In this document: one piece after another, positions 33,785 through 42,343 of the stretch | How the letters are laid out: every line of letters starts with the position of its first letter | Numbering within the stretch: the stretch's first letter is position 1 | From: Miltoncostaea oceani | Lineage (GTDB): Bacteria; Actinomycetota; Thermoleophilia; Miltoncostaeales; Miltoncostaeaceae | DNA: 64,000 nucleotides | NCBI RefSeq assembly: GCF_018141545.1 | Contig: NZ_CP064356.1 | Coordinates: forward strand, 2,679,001-2,743,000 | Direction: 5' to 3' | The notes under the pieces: generated by a model | Databases searched by the model: none | Told to the model about the DNA's origin: nothing | Seen by the model: only the letters and a program-made list of their open reading frames with translations | Translations under genes and position numbers: made by a program

Positions 33785-34131
33785 GCGGCGACGCCGTGGA
33801 CCGGGCGGTGCTGGCCGCCCTGGCGGAGGACACGGCGGATGTCAGGGTGGCGCGCGAGATCGTCGCGATCTACCTCAGCCGCCTCCATGACCGCCGTGAC
33901 GCCCTCGTGGGCGCCCGGGGCGCGGCGGCGCTGCTGCGCGCGGCGCACGGCCTGCGCTCGCCGAGCGAGCTCGTCGGGGCCGTCGGCCTGGGGGCCCGGT
34001 GCGCGGCGATCGAGCGCGCCGCGCGGGGCGGGCGCCTGCTCGACGACGCCACGGCCGACGAGGTGCGGCGCGAGTGCGACCGGGTCGAGCGGGAGCTGTG
34101 GAGCCACCTGGAGGGTGGGGCCCCCGGCTGA
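33781..34131 (+). CDS. HPt-domain protein
   Basis: The 116-residue protein resembles a histidine phosphotransfer domain: a four-helix bundle with AAHGLRSPSELVGA, where His56 is the likely phospho-site (family pattern AHxLKGSSxxxGA). The GTG start overlaps the stop of the preceding winged-helix gene by 4 bases, so the two are translated together. It would have linked a hybrid kinase to the response regulator upstream; whether that relay still works is unclear because the receiver next door is truncated. Confidence 0.72.
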   Translation: MSGDAVDRAVLAALAEDTADVRVAREIVAIYLSRLHDRRDALVGARGAAALLRAAHGLRSPSELVGAVGLGARCAAIERAARGGRLLDDATADEVRRECDRVERELWSHLEGGAPG

Positions 34132-34187
34132 CGGCGGCCCGGCGCGTCGGCGACGGCGCGGGACGGCGCGGGACGGCGTGGGGGATC

Positions 34188-35126
34188 ATGAGCGGGATGG
34201 ACGACCTCGATCAGCGGATCGACGCCCTCTTCGGCGGTGCCCCCGGGGACTTCACGGCGGGCCGGGACGCGTTGGCGAAGGAGTTGCGTGCCGCGGGCGA
34301 CCGGGAGGGCGCGGACCGTGTGCGTGCGTTGCGCCGGCCGACGCGGCTGGCGGCCGAGCTGAACCGCATCGCACGGGACGCCCCGGACGGGCTCGCCGCG
34401 GTGTTCGCGGCGGAGGGGGACCTGGCCACCGCGCAGGCGGCGGTGCTGGACGGCACCGGGGACGCGGGGGCCCTCGGTGCCGCGGGCGCCGCGGAGAACG
34501 CGGCGGTCGCGGCGTTGTCCGACGATCCCGCCGTGCGCGCCGCGTTGCGGACGGCGGCGCGCGACGAGGGGCTGCGGGACGACCTCCGGGCAGGGCGCCT
34601 CTCGGCGGATCCCGAGGCCGGCGGCGGGGACGGCCTCTTCGCGTTCGGGCCCCCGCCGTCGGGTCCGCGCACGACGCGTGGCGGTGCGAAGGCCGGGGCG
34701 GCGAAGGGGGGTGCGGGGAAGAAGGCCGACGCCCCCGAGCCGGCGGAGGCCCGGGAGGACGGCGGGGACGGGGACGGGGACGAGCTCGCGACGGCGCGGG
34801 CGCGGCGGGCGCGGCGGGCCGCCCTCGAGGAGGCACGGGGGCTGGTGGAGCGGGCGGAGGAGGCCGAGCGGGAGGCGGCGGACGCGCACGCGTCGGCCGC
34901 CGAGGAGGCGGCGCGGGCGCGCAAGGCGCGCGACGCGTGCGCCGCGGCCCTGGAGGACGCGCGCGCCGCCCTGGAGGCGGCGGAGGCGGAGGATGCCGAC
35001 GCCCGCCGCCGCGCCGAGGCCGCCGACGCCGACGAGGCGCGAGCGAAGGACGCGGCCGACGCCGCCGCCCGACTCGCCACCGACGCCCGGGAGGCCCTCA
35101 CCGCCGCCGAGGCCGACGACCCCTGA
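34188..35126 (+). CDS. Ala/Glu-rich coiled-coil protein of unknown function
   Basis: The 312-residue product starts MSGMDDLDQRIDALFGGAPG. Residues 1-110 are helical and may form a small domain (FTAGRDALAKELRAAGDREG). A Gly/Lys-rich linker follows and the last 110 residues are almost wholly Ala, Glu, Arg and Asp in a heptad-like pattern, a long coiled coil (EEARGLVERAEEAEREAAD). It has no membrane helix or signal. The family is not recognised; similar proteins in actinobacteria are annotated only as hypothetical. The 23-base repeat array begins 56 bases after its stop. Confidence 0.65.
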   Translation: MSGMDDLDQRIDALFGGAPGDFTAGRDALAKELRAAGDREGADRVRALRRPTRLAAELNRIARDAPDGLAAVFAAEGDLATAQAAVLDGTGDAGALGAAGAAENAAVAALSDDPAVRAALRTAARDEGLRDDLRAGRLSADPEAGGGDGLFAFGPPPSGPRTTRGGAKAGAAKGGAGKKADAPEPAEAREDGGDGDGDELATARARRARRAALEEARGLVERAEEAEREAADAHASAAEEAARARKARDACAAALEDARAALEAAEAEDADARRRAEAADADEARAKDAADAAARLATDAREALTAAEADDP

Positions 35127-35181
35127 GCCCACGGGTCGGACCGTGGCCCCGGGAGCCGCCTCCCCCAATCCCGTTCCATCG

Positions 35182-35580
35182 TCCACTTGGCCGTTGCGCC
35201 GAGGTCCATCTGGACGCGACGCCGAGGTCCGATTGGACGCGACGCCGAGGTCCACTTGGCCGCGTCCCGAAGGTCCATTTGGCCGTGGCCCCGAGGTCCA
35301 CTTGGCCGTGGCCCCGAGGTCCACTTGGCCGTGGCTCCGAGGTCCATTTGGATGCGACGCCGAGGTCCGGTTGGACGCGACGCCGAGGTCCACTTGGTCC
35401 CGAAGGTCCAATTGGCCGCGCCCCCGACGTTCATTTGAACGCGATGCCGAGGTCCATTTGGACGCGATGCCGAGGTCCACTTGGCCGTGGCCCCGCGGTC
35501 CACTTCGCCGGTCGCGTCGCCGAGGTCCACTTGGACGCGACGTCGAGGTCCAATTGGACCCGACCCCGGATCCCGTCGCC
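35182..35580. repeat. 23-base tandem repeat array (about 17 units)
   Basis: Units begin at 35182, 35205, 35228, 35251, 35274, 35297, 35320, 35343, 35366, 35389, 35407, 35430, 35453, 35476, 35499, 35526 and 35549; nearly all steps are exactly 23. The unit is TCCANNTGG followed by A or C and a 13-base GC-rich segment ending CCGAGG. Two types alternate: TGGA with CGCGACGCCGAGG, and TGGC with CGTGGCCCCGAGG. One unit reads TTCATTTGAA, both arms changed together. The array lies between convergent genes. The 23-base period keeps all frames partly open, so long frames crossing it are not genes. Confidence 0.92.
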
Positions 35581-35659
35581 GTGCGGTTCTCGGGGAGGAC
35601 CTTCAGTCGGGCGGCGGTCGTGGTCCGTTCGGATCCCGACGACGGGTGGGCTACCCCTC

Positions 35660-35684
35660 CCCCGCCGCGACGTCCGCGGCGGGG
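35660..35684 (-). terminator. Hairpin after the enoyl-CoA hydratase gene
   Basis: CCCCGCCGCG and CGCGGCGGGG form a 10-base-pair stem with loop ACGTC, 13 bases beyond the stop of the hydratase-family gene on the minus strand. It separates that gene from the repeat array. Confidence 0.6.
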
Positions 35685-35697
35685 TCGGGGACGGGGG

Positions 35698-36507
35698 TCA
35701 CCCGGGTTCGGGGCCTTCCCCGCCACGGAACTTGCGCCAGTCGGCGGGGCGCTTCTCCTGGAAGGAGGCGATCCCCTCCGCCGGCTCGACGCCGTGGACG
35801 TGGTTGAGGGCCACCAACTCCAACCCATGCTGGACGGCGCCATAGAGCTGGTCGGTCTGGGCGTTCAACGCGATCTTCGCCAACCGCAGGCCCTGGGGGC
35901 TGCGGCGGAGGATCTGGTCGCACCACGCATCGACCTCGGCGTCGAGGTCCCCGTCGGGGACGACCTTGTTCACCAGGCCCATCTGGAGGGCCTCCTCGGC
36001 GGTGTACTGGCGGGTGAGGTAGAGGATCTCCCGGGCCTTCTTCTCCCCGACCGTCGCGGGCAGGAGCTGGCACCCCCACCACAGGGGGGCCGACCCGATC
36101 TTCGGGCCCGCCTGGCCGAAGCGGCCGGACTCCCCCGTGATCGTGAGGTCGCACAACACATTGAGTTCGTTGCCGCCGCCGATGCAGTAGCCGCGGACCT
36201 TCACCACGATCGGCTTGCCGTTGTTGCGGATCGCCAGGCCCAGGCGGTCGTGGAGGTGGTGCAGGGCCCGCTTCTGGGCGAGGGTGCGGGTCGGGTCGCG
36301 GACGTCGCCGCCGACGCAGAACGCCCGGTCCCCCGCCCCGGTGAAGACGATCACCCCGACCGCCTCGTCGTCGGCGGCGGCCTCGAAGGCCTCGGCGAGT
36401 TCCCGGATCGTCTGGGAGCGGAACGCGTTCAGGCGGTCGGGCCGGTTGATGGTGATCGTCGCCCGGCCACCTGCGACCTCGTAGAGGATGTCCTCGAAAT
36501 CGGGCAC
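35698..36507 (-). CDS. Enoyl-CoA hydratase/isomerase family protein (BadI/MenB-like)
   Basis: The 269-residue protein is a crotonase-fold enzyme acting on acyl-CoA. The CoA-binding and oxyanion parts are VFTGAGDRAFCVGGDV and VVKVRGYCIGGGNELNVLCD. The later region FGQAGPKIGSAPLWWGCQLL and EKKAREILYLTRQYTAEEAL resembles ring-opening or ring-closing members such as BadI (2-ketocyclohexanecarboxyl-CoA hydrolase) and MenB. Which reaction it performs cannot be told. It is divergent from the 36639 gene across a region with two palindromes. Confidence 0.85.
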   Translation of the reverse strand: MPDFEDILYEVAGGRATITINRPDRLNAFRSQTIRELAEAFEAAADDEAVGVIVFTGAGDRAFCVGGDVRDPTRTLAQKRALHHLHDRLGLAIRNNGKPIVVKVRGYCIGGGNELNVLCDLTITGESGRFGQAGPKIGSAPLWWGCQLLPATVGEKKAREILYLTRQYTAEEALQMGLVNKVVPDGDLDAEVDAWCDQILRRSPQGLRLAKIALNAQTDQLYGAVQHGLELVALNHVHGVEPAEGIASFQEKRPADWRKFRGGEGPEPG

Positions 36508-36569
36508 CGCGCCCTCCTTGTGACAGAGATGACGATCCGCCCGTTGACGGACCGCCGGACGCGGCGTAG

Positions 36570-36607
36570 CTTACAGCTGTAGACCGGACTTACAAGCGTA
36601 GGCTTGT
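36570..36607. promoter_or_regulatory. Tandem operator-like repeats between divergent genes
   Basis: CTTACAGCTGTAGAC (36570) and CTTACAAGCGTAGGC (36590) are direct copies 20 bases apart, 11 of 15 positions equal. The first holds the palindrome TACAGCTGTA (36572-36581), the second ACAAGC-GTAG-GCTTGT (36592-36607). They look like binding sites for a TetR-type dimer, most simply the TetR gene at 38070, controlling both divergent genes. Confidence 0.55.
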
Positions 36608-36638
36608 GCCGTAACCCGACCCGGAGACCGAGGGACCC

Positions 36639-38066
36639 ATGACGACCTCCGCGACGCCACCCCCCGCCGGACCCGACCCGGGCGCACTCGCCCAGGGACA
36701 CCCCGCCGGCCTGCACGACGCGCTCGCCTACCCGTACTTCCAGTCGGTCTTCGACCGCAAGAGCCGGCGGATGGGCCTCGGGATGCACATGCCCGGGACG
36801 CTCGAGTACCAGAGCCCCTACGAGCCGGTCGCGCTGACGGAGCTCGAGGAGGCCCTCCTGCTCGTGGCGGGCACCGGCCTCACGGGCCTCAACCTCGGCG
36901 ACATCGACCCGTCGATGGGCGCCGACGCGATGGTCCAGTGGACGGCCCGCACGTGGCCGTCGTCGTGCTCGAACCACGGCACCGAGCTCTTCTTCACGAA
37001 CGACACCGGCACGTACTTCCTGGACATGTGGAACCTCATGCCGGAGCCCGGTGAGCTGTCCACGCTCCAGGGCAAGTCCGTCGAGGCGCAGGTCGACTGG
37101 ATCCTGCAGCTCGTCGGCCGGGCCAAGCGCCAGCTCGACCCGCAGCGGGCCCAGATGCCGACCGGCCTCCCCGGCCTGTTCGTCTTCAACCACTGGAACG
37201 CGAACAAGCCCGGCACCACGCTGTTCCTGCCCGTCTCGAACATGACGCTCGAGTACATCAACCTGCTGTTCATCTACTTCTCCCCCGAGTACCGCTTCAC
37301 GCTCGTGGACGAGACGAACGGCTACGCGCCGTGCGGGCTGCAGAAGTGGATCGACTCGGGCCGCCTCGACGCCAACCGCCAGATGGGGATCGTCGAGATC
37401 GAGCAGCGCGTGCTGTCGATGCAGGTCGTCGAGCAGGCGTTCATCTGCCAGAACATCAACCTCGCGCTCCAGGCGATGGGCCTCGGCGGCTGGACGTACA
37501 CCGGGTACATCGCCCGTTACGCGCTCGGCGGCATGGACGTCCCCGGCCTCGGCTTCCGCTTCGCCGACGCGAAGCGCGGCCCGTCCGTCCCCGTCGGCCG
37601 CGACGGCGTCTTCGAGGCGTTCACGCCCCCGTACCACCAGGACATGTCGGCCGCGGTCGACGCGTTCCTCGAGCGCAAGTGGTCGCAGTACGAGCCCGAC
37701 ATGCCGAAGGCGTACCTCGAGCCCGACAAGGTGACGTCGCAGATCGAGCGTCCCTCCGAGGACACCATCCAGATCGTCAAGGACTACTGCACGTACGTGC
37801 ACGAGACCTACGGGCGGTTCCCGGCGTACCTCGACCCGATGTACCAGCGCCTCACCTGCCAGGCCCAGCACGTCGACCCTGACTTCTACGCGCAGTACTA
37901 CCCGCCGGGCGCGGTCACCCCGCAGCACCACGCGCACTTCGACCGCTGGCACCCGGAGCTCGTCGGCCCTGACGGCAAGCCGCCCCGCGCCGAGGGCACG
38001 CCCCCGTCCGCGAACGGCGGCAACGGCGGCAACGGCGGCGCGCCCAGCCCGCCGGGGGCGCTCTAG
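36639..38066 (+). CDS. Unknown protein, possibly nitroreductase-like
   Basis: The 475-residue soluble product is not confidently recognised. It has conserved-looking segments such as WTARTWPSSCSNHGTELFFT, GLPGLFVFNHWNANKPGTTL and YFSPEYRFTLVDETNGYAPC. The stretch VVEQAFICQNINLALQAMGL, then GWTYTGY, resembles the helix and loop of nitroreductase-fold flavoproteins where bound FMN packs. The C-terminus is a disordered Gly/Asn/Pro-rich tail. It is well away from a standard nitroreductase in length. It is followed after 3 bases by a TetR gene and is divergent from a crotonase, suggesting an inducible catabolic or detoxifying role. Confidence 0.7.
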   Translation: MTTSATPPPAGPDPGALAQGHPAGLHDALAYPYFQSVFDRKSRRMGLGMHMPGTLEYQSPYEPVALTELEEALLLVAGTGLTGLNLGDIDPSMGADAMVQWTARTWPSSCSNHGTELFFTNDTGTYFLDMWNLMPEPGELSTLQGKSVEAQVDWILQLVGRAKRQLDPQRAQMPTGLPGLFVFNHWNANKPGTTLFLPVSNMTLEYINLLFIYFSPEYRFTLVDETNGYAPCGLQKWIDSGRLDANRQMGIVEIEQRVLSMQVVEQAFICQNINLALQAMGLGGWTYTGYIARYALGGMDVPGLGFRFADAKRGPSVPVGRDGVFEAFTPPYHQDMSAAVDAFLERKWSQYEPDMPKAYLEPDKVTSQIERPSEDTIQIVKDYCTYVHETYGRFPAYLDPMYQRLTCQAQHVDPDFYAQYYPPGAVTPQHHAHFDRWHPELVGPDGKPPRAEGTPPSANGGNGGNGGAPSPPGAL

Positions 38067-38069
38067 GCC

Positions 38070-38744
38070 GTGGGCCAGCCGGCGCAGCCGGCCGTCGTCG
38101 CACCGCGCCGCGAGCCGCTCGACCGGCGGCGGATCCTCGAGGCGGCCCTGCGGCTCATCGACGAGCACGGCGTCGCCGAGCTGTCGATGCGCCGGCTCGG
38201 GGCCGAGCTCGGCGTCCAGGCGATGTCCCTCTACCGCCACCTGCCCAACAAGCAGGCGGTGGTGGAGGGCGTGCGCGACCTCATCTTCGAGGAGCTCGCC
38301 CGGCTCCGTCCCACGACCCCGCCGGACGAGCCGTGGGACGCGGGACTCCTGGCGATGGCGCAGGCGTTCCGCGGCATCTGCCGCCGCCACCCCCACGCCC
38401 TCGCCCTGTTCGCCACCGACGTCGACCGGGCCTACGCCGCGTCGTCGTCGTTCTACGAGCCGGTGCTCGACAGCCTCGTCCGGGCCGGCTTCGACGAGGG
38501 CGACGCCGCCGAGGCGGTGCGCATCGTCATCCGGTACGTCCTGTCGTCCGAGCTGCTGACCGCCGCGGTCACCACGATGCGCAACCCCCTCGGGCCGGGC
38601 GAGATCGGCGACCTCGAGCGGGACCGGCCCCTGACGGGGCGGCTCGTGCGGACGCTGACGGAGCGGCCGCCCGGCACCTTGGAGCAGCCGGGCCTGGAGC
38701 TGATCGTCGCGGGGCTCCGGACGCGCCTGGCCGGCACGCCCTAG
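38070..38744 (+). CDS. TetR/AcrR-family repressor
   Basis: The 224-residue regulator has the N-terminal TetR helix-turn-helix (ILEAALRLIDEHGVAELSMR then LGVQAMSLYRHLPNKQAVVE) and a C-terminal ligand domain of the TetR_C type. The start is GTG at 38070, 3 bases after the 36639 gene, so the two form an operon. Its probable targets are the paired repeats at 36570-36607. Its stop overlaps that of convergent efeB by 4 bases. Confidence 0.92.
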   Translation: MGQPAQPAVVAPRREPLDRRRILEAALRLIDEHGVAELSMRRLGAELGVQAMSLYRHLPNKQAVVEGVRDLIFEELARLRPTTPPDEPWDAGLLAMAQAFRGICRRHPHALALFATDVDRAYAASSSFYEPVLDSLVRAGFDEGDAAEAVRIVIRYVLSSELLTAAVTTMRNPLGPGEIGDLERDRPLTGRLVRTLTERPPGTLEQPGLELIVAGLRTRLAGTP

Positions 38745-39973
38745 GCGAGCAGCGACTCCCCGAGGTACCCGCCGCGGGCGGGGCCGGGCAGGGCGAAGAA
38801 GAACCCGCCGCCCTCGGGGCGGATGTACTCCTCCAGCCGCTCGCCGGTCAGCCGCGACTGGACCGCGAGGAACCCCCGGCCGAGGCTGCGCTGGTAGCTG
38901 ACGAACGCGAGGCCCTGGTCGAGCTGGCCGGCGCCGTCGTAGCCGCGGGTGTACGAGAACCCACGACGCAGGATCAGGTTGCCCTCGGTCCCGGGCGTGC
39001 GCGGGTTGGCGAGGCGGATGTGGGCGTCGAGGGGCGTCCGCTCGCCGTCGGGGTCGGCGGCGAAGTCGGGGACGTCGGTCTCATGGACCCCGTCGAGGGG
39101 GGCGCCGTCGGACTTGCGGCGGCCGATCAGGGCCTCCTGCTCCGCGAGCGGGGTGCGGTCCCAGAACTCGACGAGCATCCGGATGACGCGGACGACGTGG
39201 TACGACCCCCCGGCGGTCCACGCCGGTTCGCGGTCGGCCCGGCCGGCCGTCCAGACGTACCGGCCGAGCGCCTCCGCCCCGGTGCCGAGGTTCGCCGTCC
39301 CGTCGACGAAGCCGAGCAGGTTGCGGGGTGAGCCCGTGGTCCTCTCCCCCGCGTTCGAGCGCCGGTTGAAGCCCTCCACCACCCACTTCAGCGTCAGGGT
39401 GCGCCGGGTGCGCCGCATCAGCTGGCGCAGGGCGAACAGCACCGTGTCGGGGTGCTGCGCCTGCACGGTGAGCAGCAGGTCGCCGTGGCTCCGGTCGGGG
39501 TCGAGGCGGTCGTTGGCGAGGAACGGCATCTCGACCAGCTCGACCGGGCGGCGGTCCTCCAGCCCGAACCGGCCGTCGAAGAGGGAGGCGCCGACGCTGA
39601 CCACGATCGACAGGTCGTCGGGTGCCGGGTCGGGACCGAGGATCCCCGAGTCGGCGGGGGGGAACGCCGGGTCCCGCGGCGTGATCGGGCGTCCCGACAT
39701 CAGTCCCTCCACCTCGTCGGAGAGCTCGCGGAACATCTCCTCCAGGTGGGGCCGGTCCCGGGCGAGCACCGTGAACGAGGCCATCAGGCCCCGGGCGGGC
39801 GCCGGGTGGGTCGTGATGCCGACCTGGTGCGGCCCGTGGAACGGCAGGAGGGCGCCGGCGGGGACGTCGTCGCCCGACGCCCCCGCGGCCCACCCGGCCC
39901 CGAAGGAGCCGGCGCCGACGGCGATGCCGCCCGCGCCGGCGATGAACGCCCGGCGCGAGATGCGGTGCCCCAC
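38741..39973 (-). CDS. efeB: Dye-decolorising peroxidase EfeB (Tat-exported)
   Basis: The 410-residue haem peroxidase has a twin-arginine signal (ISRRAFIAGAGGIAVGAGSF) and the DyP family motif GXXDG in NLLGFVDGTANLGT, with Asp as the acid-base residue. A later conserved segment is LNPRTPGTEG-like ANPRTPGTEGNLILRRGFSY and the end is typical (RLTGERLEEYIRPEGGGFFF). EfeB works with EfeO in ferrous iron uptake or haem iron release outside the membrane. It lies 12 bases after efeO. Confidence 0.95.
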   Translation of the reverse strand: MGHRISRRAFIAGAGGIAVGAGSFGAGWAAGASGDDVPAGALLPFHGPHQVGITTHPAPARGLMASFTVLARDRPHLEEMFRELSDEVEGLMSGRPITPRDPAFPPADSGILGPDPAPDDLSIVVSVGASLFDGRFGLEDRRPVELVEMPFLANDRLDPDRSHGDLLLTVQAQHPDTVLFALRQLMRRTRRTLTLKWVVEGFNRRSNAGERTTGSPRNLLGFVDGTANLGTGAEALGRYVWTAGRADREPAWTAGGSYHVVRVIRMLVEFWDRTPLAEQEALIGRRKSDGAPLDGVHETDVPDFAADPDGERTPLDAHIRLANPRTPGTEGNLILRRGFSYTRGYDGAGQLDQGLAFVSYQRSLGRGFLAVQSRLTGERLEEYIRPEGGGFFFALPGPARGGYLGESLLA

Positions 39974-39985
39974 GCCCCGACGCCC

Positions 39986-40972
39986 CTACTGCAGGCCGAG
40001 GGTGCCCGGCACGAGCGCCAGGTCCTCGGAGAGGCCTGCGAGCTGGCCCTTCAGCGTGTCGATCTGCGCCCGCGTGACGGTCGTCGCGGGGCACAGGTCG
40101 GGCGCCGGGTAGGGGTCGTCCTCCTGGCAGAACAGGACGAACCCGTCGCCGTCGCGCAGCTCGTCGAGGCTCGCGTCCAGCTCGGTGAAGCCCTCGTCGA
40201 TGCGGGCCAGCAGCTCCGGGTCGGCCGCCTCGAGCGCCGGCGTCAGCAGCTCGATGATCTTCTCCGCGCCCTCGACGTTCGCGGCGAAGTCCCAGAGGTC
40301 GGTCTTCGAGTAGCGGTCCTCCTCGCCGGTGATCTTGCCCTCCGAGACCTCCTGGATCAGCTCGGAGGCGCCGAGCGCCATGGCGGCGGGCGGGATCTCC
40401 AGGTCGTCGAGGCCCGCCTGCAGGGTCGCGAGGTCCCGGTCGAGCCGGTTCGCGAACCGTGCGGCGCCGCGCGTGCCGTCGGTCGTCCAGAGGATGTACT
40501 CGAGGCGGTGCCACCCGGTGAACTCCGGGTCGGTGGGGCCGGAGAAGTCGTCGACGCGGGAGTCGACCGCGCCGTCGGTCGCCTCGATCAGGCCGGCGAT
40601 CGGCTCGATGCGCTCCCACGGCTCGCGGCTCGGCGCGAAAGCCGCCTTCGCGGCGTCCACGTCCCCGGCGCGCACCGCATCGGTCAGGACCGTCGTCTTC
40701 GCGACGATGTCCGCCGCCTGCGCCGTCACGTAGGCCTTGTACCCGGCGACGGCGGCCGTGACGGCGGCGTCGTCGGTCTGGACCGTCAGCGTGTCGTCGA
40801 GCGACAGGCCGGTCCCCGAGCCGGAGCCCGAACCGGACCCCGAGGCCGAGCCGGACGCCGAGGCGTCCGTGCCGACGGCGCGGACGTCGGCCCCGTCGTC
40901 GGAGCCGCATGCCGCCGCGAGCAGCGCGAGGGGGACCGTGACGGCGATGGCGGCGATGAGCACGCGGCGCAA
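39986..40972 (-). CDS. efeO: Iron-uptake lipoprotein EfeO (imelysin family)
   Basis: The 328-residue lipoprotein has a lipobox (LLAAACGS) and then a low-complexity Ser/Gly repeat (residues 37-56) from a short tandem repeat of AGCCGG-type bases. The imelysin domain follows, with the metal motif HRLEYILW in FTGWHRLEYILWTTDG. The N-terminal cupredoxin found in some EfeO proteins is absent, so it is of the short EfeM type. It is likely controlled by the iron box at 41005-41024. No efeU permease gene is next to it. Confidence 0.9.
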   Translation of the reverse strand: MRRVLIAAIAVTVPLALLAAACGSDDGADVRAVGTDASASGSASGSGSGSGSGTGLSLDDTLTVQTDDAAVTAAVAGYKAYVTAQAADIVAKTTVLTDAVRAGDVDAAKAAFAPSREPWERIEPIAGLIEATDGAVDSRVDDFSGPTDPEFTGWHRLEYILWTTDGTRGAARFANRLDRDLATLQAGLDDLEIPPAAMALGASELIQEVSEGKITGEEDRYSKTDLWDFAANVEGAEKIIELLTPALEAADPELLARIDEGFTELDASLDELRDGDGFVLFCQEDDPYPAPDLCPATTVTRAQIDTLKGQLAGLSEDLALVPGTLGLQ

Positions 40973-41004
40973 GGTGACCTCCGGGTGGAGCGGGAGACGG
41001 AACG

Positions 41005-41024
41005 AGCCGGGTTAGGCTATCCGA
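41005..41024 (-). promoter_or_regulatory. IdeR/DtxR-like iron box before efeO
   Basis: GGTTAGGCTATCCGAA matches the core of the 19-base IdeR consensus (TTAGGTTAGGCTAACCTAA) at 14 of the last 16 positions. It lies about 35 bases before the efeO start, where repressor would block transcription in iron-rich cells. The stretch 41025-41271 between it and fliR shows no gene I can support. Confidence 0.6.
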
Positions 41025-41271
41025 ACATCGGAGCGTCGGTGGGACTTGCTACCCGTCGCCTGCCGGGCCGAAGGCGCTCCGCCACCAATGTGTTCGGGAC
41101 GCCTCGATCGCGGCCCACCGGTGGCACCGCCCCCACGACGAGCTGCTCGACGCGGTGGCCCGGTGAGCCGGGTGCGTGTCCCAGGTGGGCGACGGCCCAC
41201 CCACCGCACCGGCGCGCGCTTTCGGCAGGGCGTGCGCCGGTGCCACGCCCGGAGGAGGGCGGGCCGGTCGC

Positions 41272-42060
41272 CTACCCCGCTCCCGCGGCCCGCATGATGT
41301 CGCTCATGTCGGAGAACATCTGACCGGCGAGCGAGTTGGTGAGGGTGATGAACGCCGGCAGCAGGATGGCGCTGCCGGCGAGCGCGACGATGATCTTCAG
41401 CGGCAGGCCGACGATGAAGATGTTCATCTGCGGCACCGAGCGCGAGATCACGCCGAGCGTGACGTCGGTGACCAGCAGGGCACCGATGATCGGCGCCCCG
41501 ATCTGGACGACGACGAGGAGGATGTCGTCGGCCTGCTCCAGCACCCCGGCGACGACCGCTCCGAGGTCCGGGTCGGAGAGCGGCGGGGCGAGCGTGAAGC
41601 TGCGCACGACGCCCGCGACCAGCAGCTGGTGGCCGCCGAGGGCGAGGAACGACGACACCGCGATCAGGTTGTACCAGCGGCCGAGGATCGAGATGTTCGC
41701 GTTCGAGGTGGGGTCGAGCGTCTGGGAGATCGCGAAGCCCGCGGTGACGTCGATGAACGCGCCGGCGGTCTGGATCGCCGCGAACAGGAACTGGGCGACC
41801 AGGCCGAACGCGAAGCCGATGATCGCCTCCTTCATCGTCAGCACCGCGAGGGCGACGAGGCCGTCGGGCACGGTGCCGCCCTGCTCGGCGACGAGGGGCA
41901 GGCTGATCCAGCTGATCAGGATGATCAGGCCCGCCTTCACCCGGACGGGGATGGAGCGGGAGCTGAAGACGGGGGCGACGACCATCATCGCGGAGAGGCG
42001 GGTGGCGATCAGGACGAACAGCGCCGCCTGGGGGGCGAGGTCGGCGAGCAGCCGCTCCAC
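41272..42060 (-). CDS. fliR: Flagellar export gate protein FliR
   Basis: The 262-residue membrane protein closes the FliP-FliQ-FliR core of the export gate. It has about six helices and family segments such as VFSSRSIPVRVKAGLIILIS, EAIIGFAFGLVAQFLFAAIQ and AGAFIDVTAGFAISQTLDP. It is the last gene of the fliO-P-Q-R run, 7 bases after fliQ. Confidence 0.95.
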   Translation of the reverse strand: MERLLADLAPQAALFVLIATRLSAMMVVAPVFSSRSIPVRVKAGLIILISWISLPLVAEQGGTVPDGLVALAVLTMKEAIIGFAFGLVAQFLFAAIQTAGAFIDVTAGFAISQTLDPTSNANISILGRWYNLIAVSSFLALGGHQLLVAGVVRSFTLAPPLSDPDLGAVVAGVLEQADDILLVVVQIGAPIIGALLVTDVTLGVISRSVPQMNIFIVGLPLKIIVALAGSAILLPAFITLTNSLAGQMFSDMSDIMRAAGAG

Positions 42061-42067
42061 GGACCCG

Positions 42068-42343
42068 TCAGTTCTTCGGGCCGATGGACGGGATGCCCGC
42101 CCACAGGTCGATCGTGAAACTGAGGAGCGTGTTCATCATCCACGGCCCCGCCACCACGATCACGACCACCACCGCGAGGATCTTCGGGATGAAGGTGAGG
42201 GTCGGCTCCTGGAGCTGCGTGACCGCCTGGAAGATCGACACCAGCAGGCCGACGACGAGGCTGACGCCGAGCACCGGCATCGAGATCTGCAGGGTCACCC
42301 ACATCGCCCGCGCGCCGATCTCCATGATCTGGCCCTGGTCCAT
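42068..42343 (-). CDS. fliQ: Flagellar export gate protein FliQ
   Basis: This 91-residue protein has two membrane helices with the family pattern VLGVSLVVGLLVSIFQAVTQ, LQEPTLTFIPKILAVVVVIV and GPWMMNTLLSFT. The ATG at 42343 shares a base with the fliP stop (TGATG). It assembles with FliP and FliR. Confidence 0.95.
   Translation of the reverse strand: MDQGQIMEIGARAMWVTLQISMPVLGVSLVVGLLVSIFQAVTQLQEPTLTFIPKILAVVVVIVVAGPWMMNTLLSFTIDLWAGIPSIGPKN

Noticed and set aside
35182-35580. CRISPR array
   Set aside because: Units are direct 23-base tandem repeats with no unique spacers and no cas genes nearby.
34477-36582. Long frames with repeated EVHLDATPRS-like peptides
   Set aside because: They are translations of the 23-base array and of the strand opposite the hydratase gene; the repeat period leaves all frames open.
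41025-41271. Small gene or gene remnant before fliR
   Set aside because: Short frames on both strands have no start context or recognisable motif; a decayed fragment is possible but cannot be supported.
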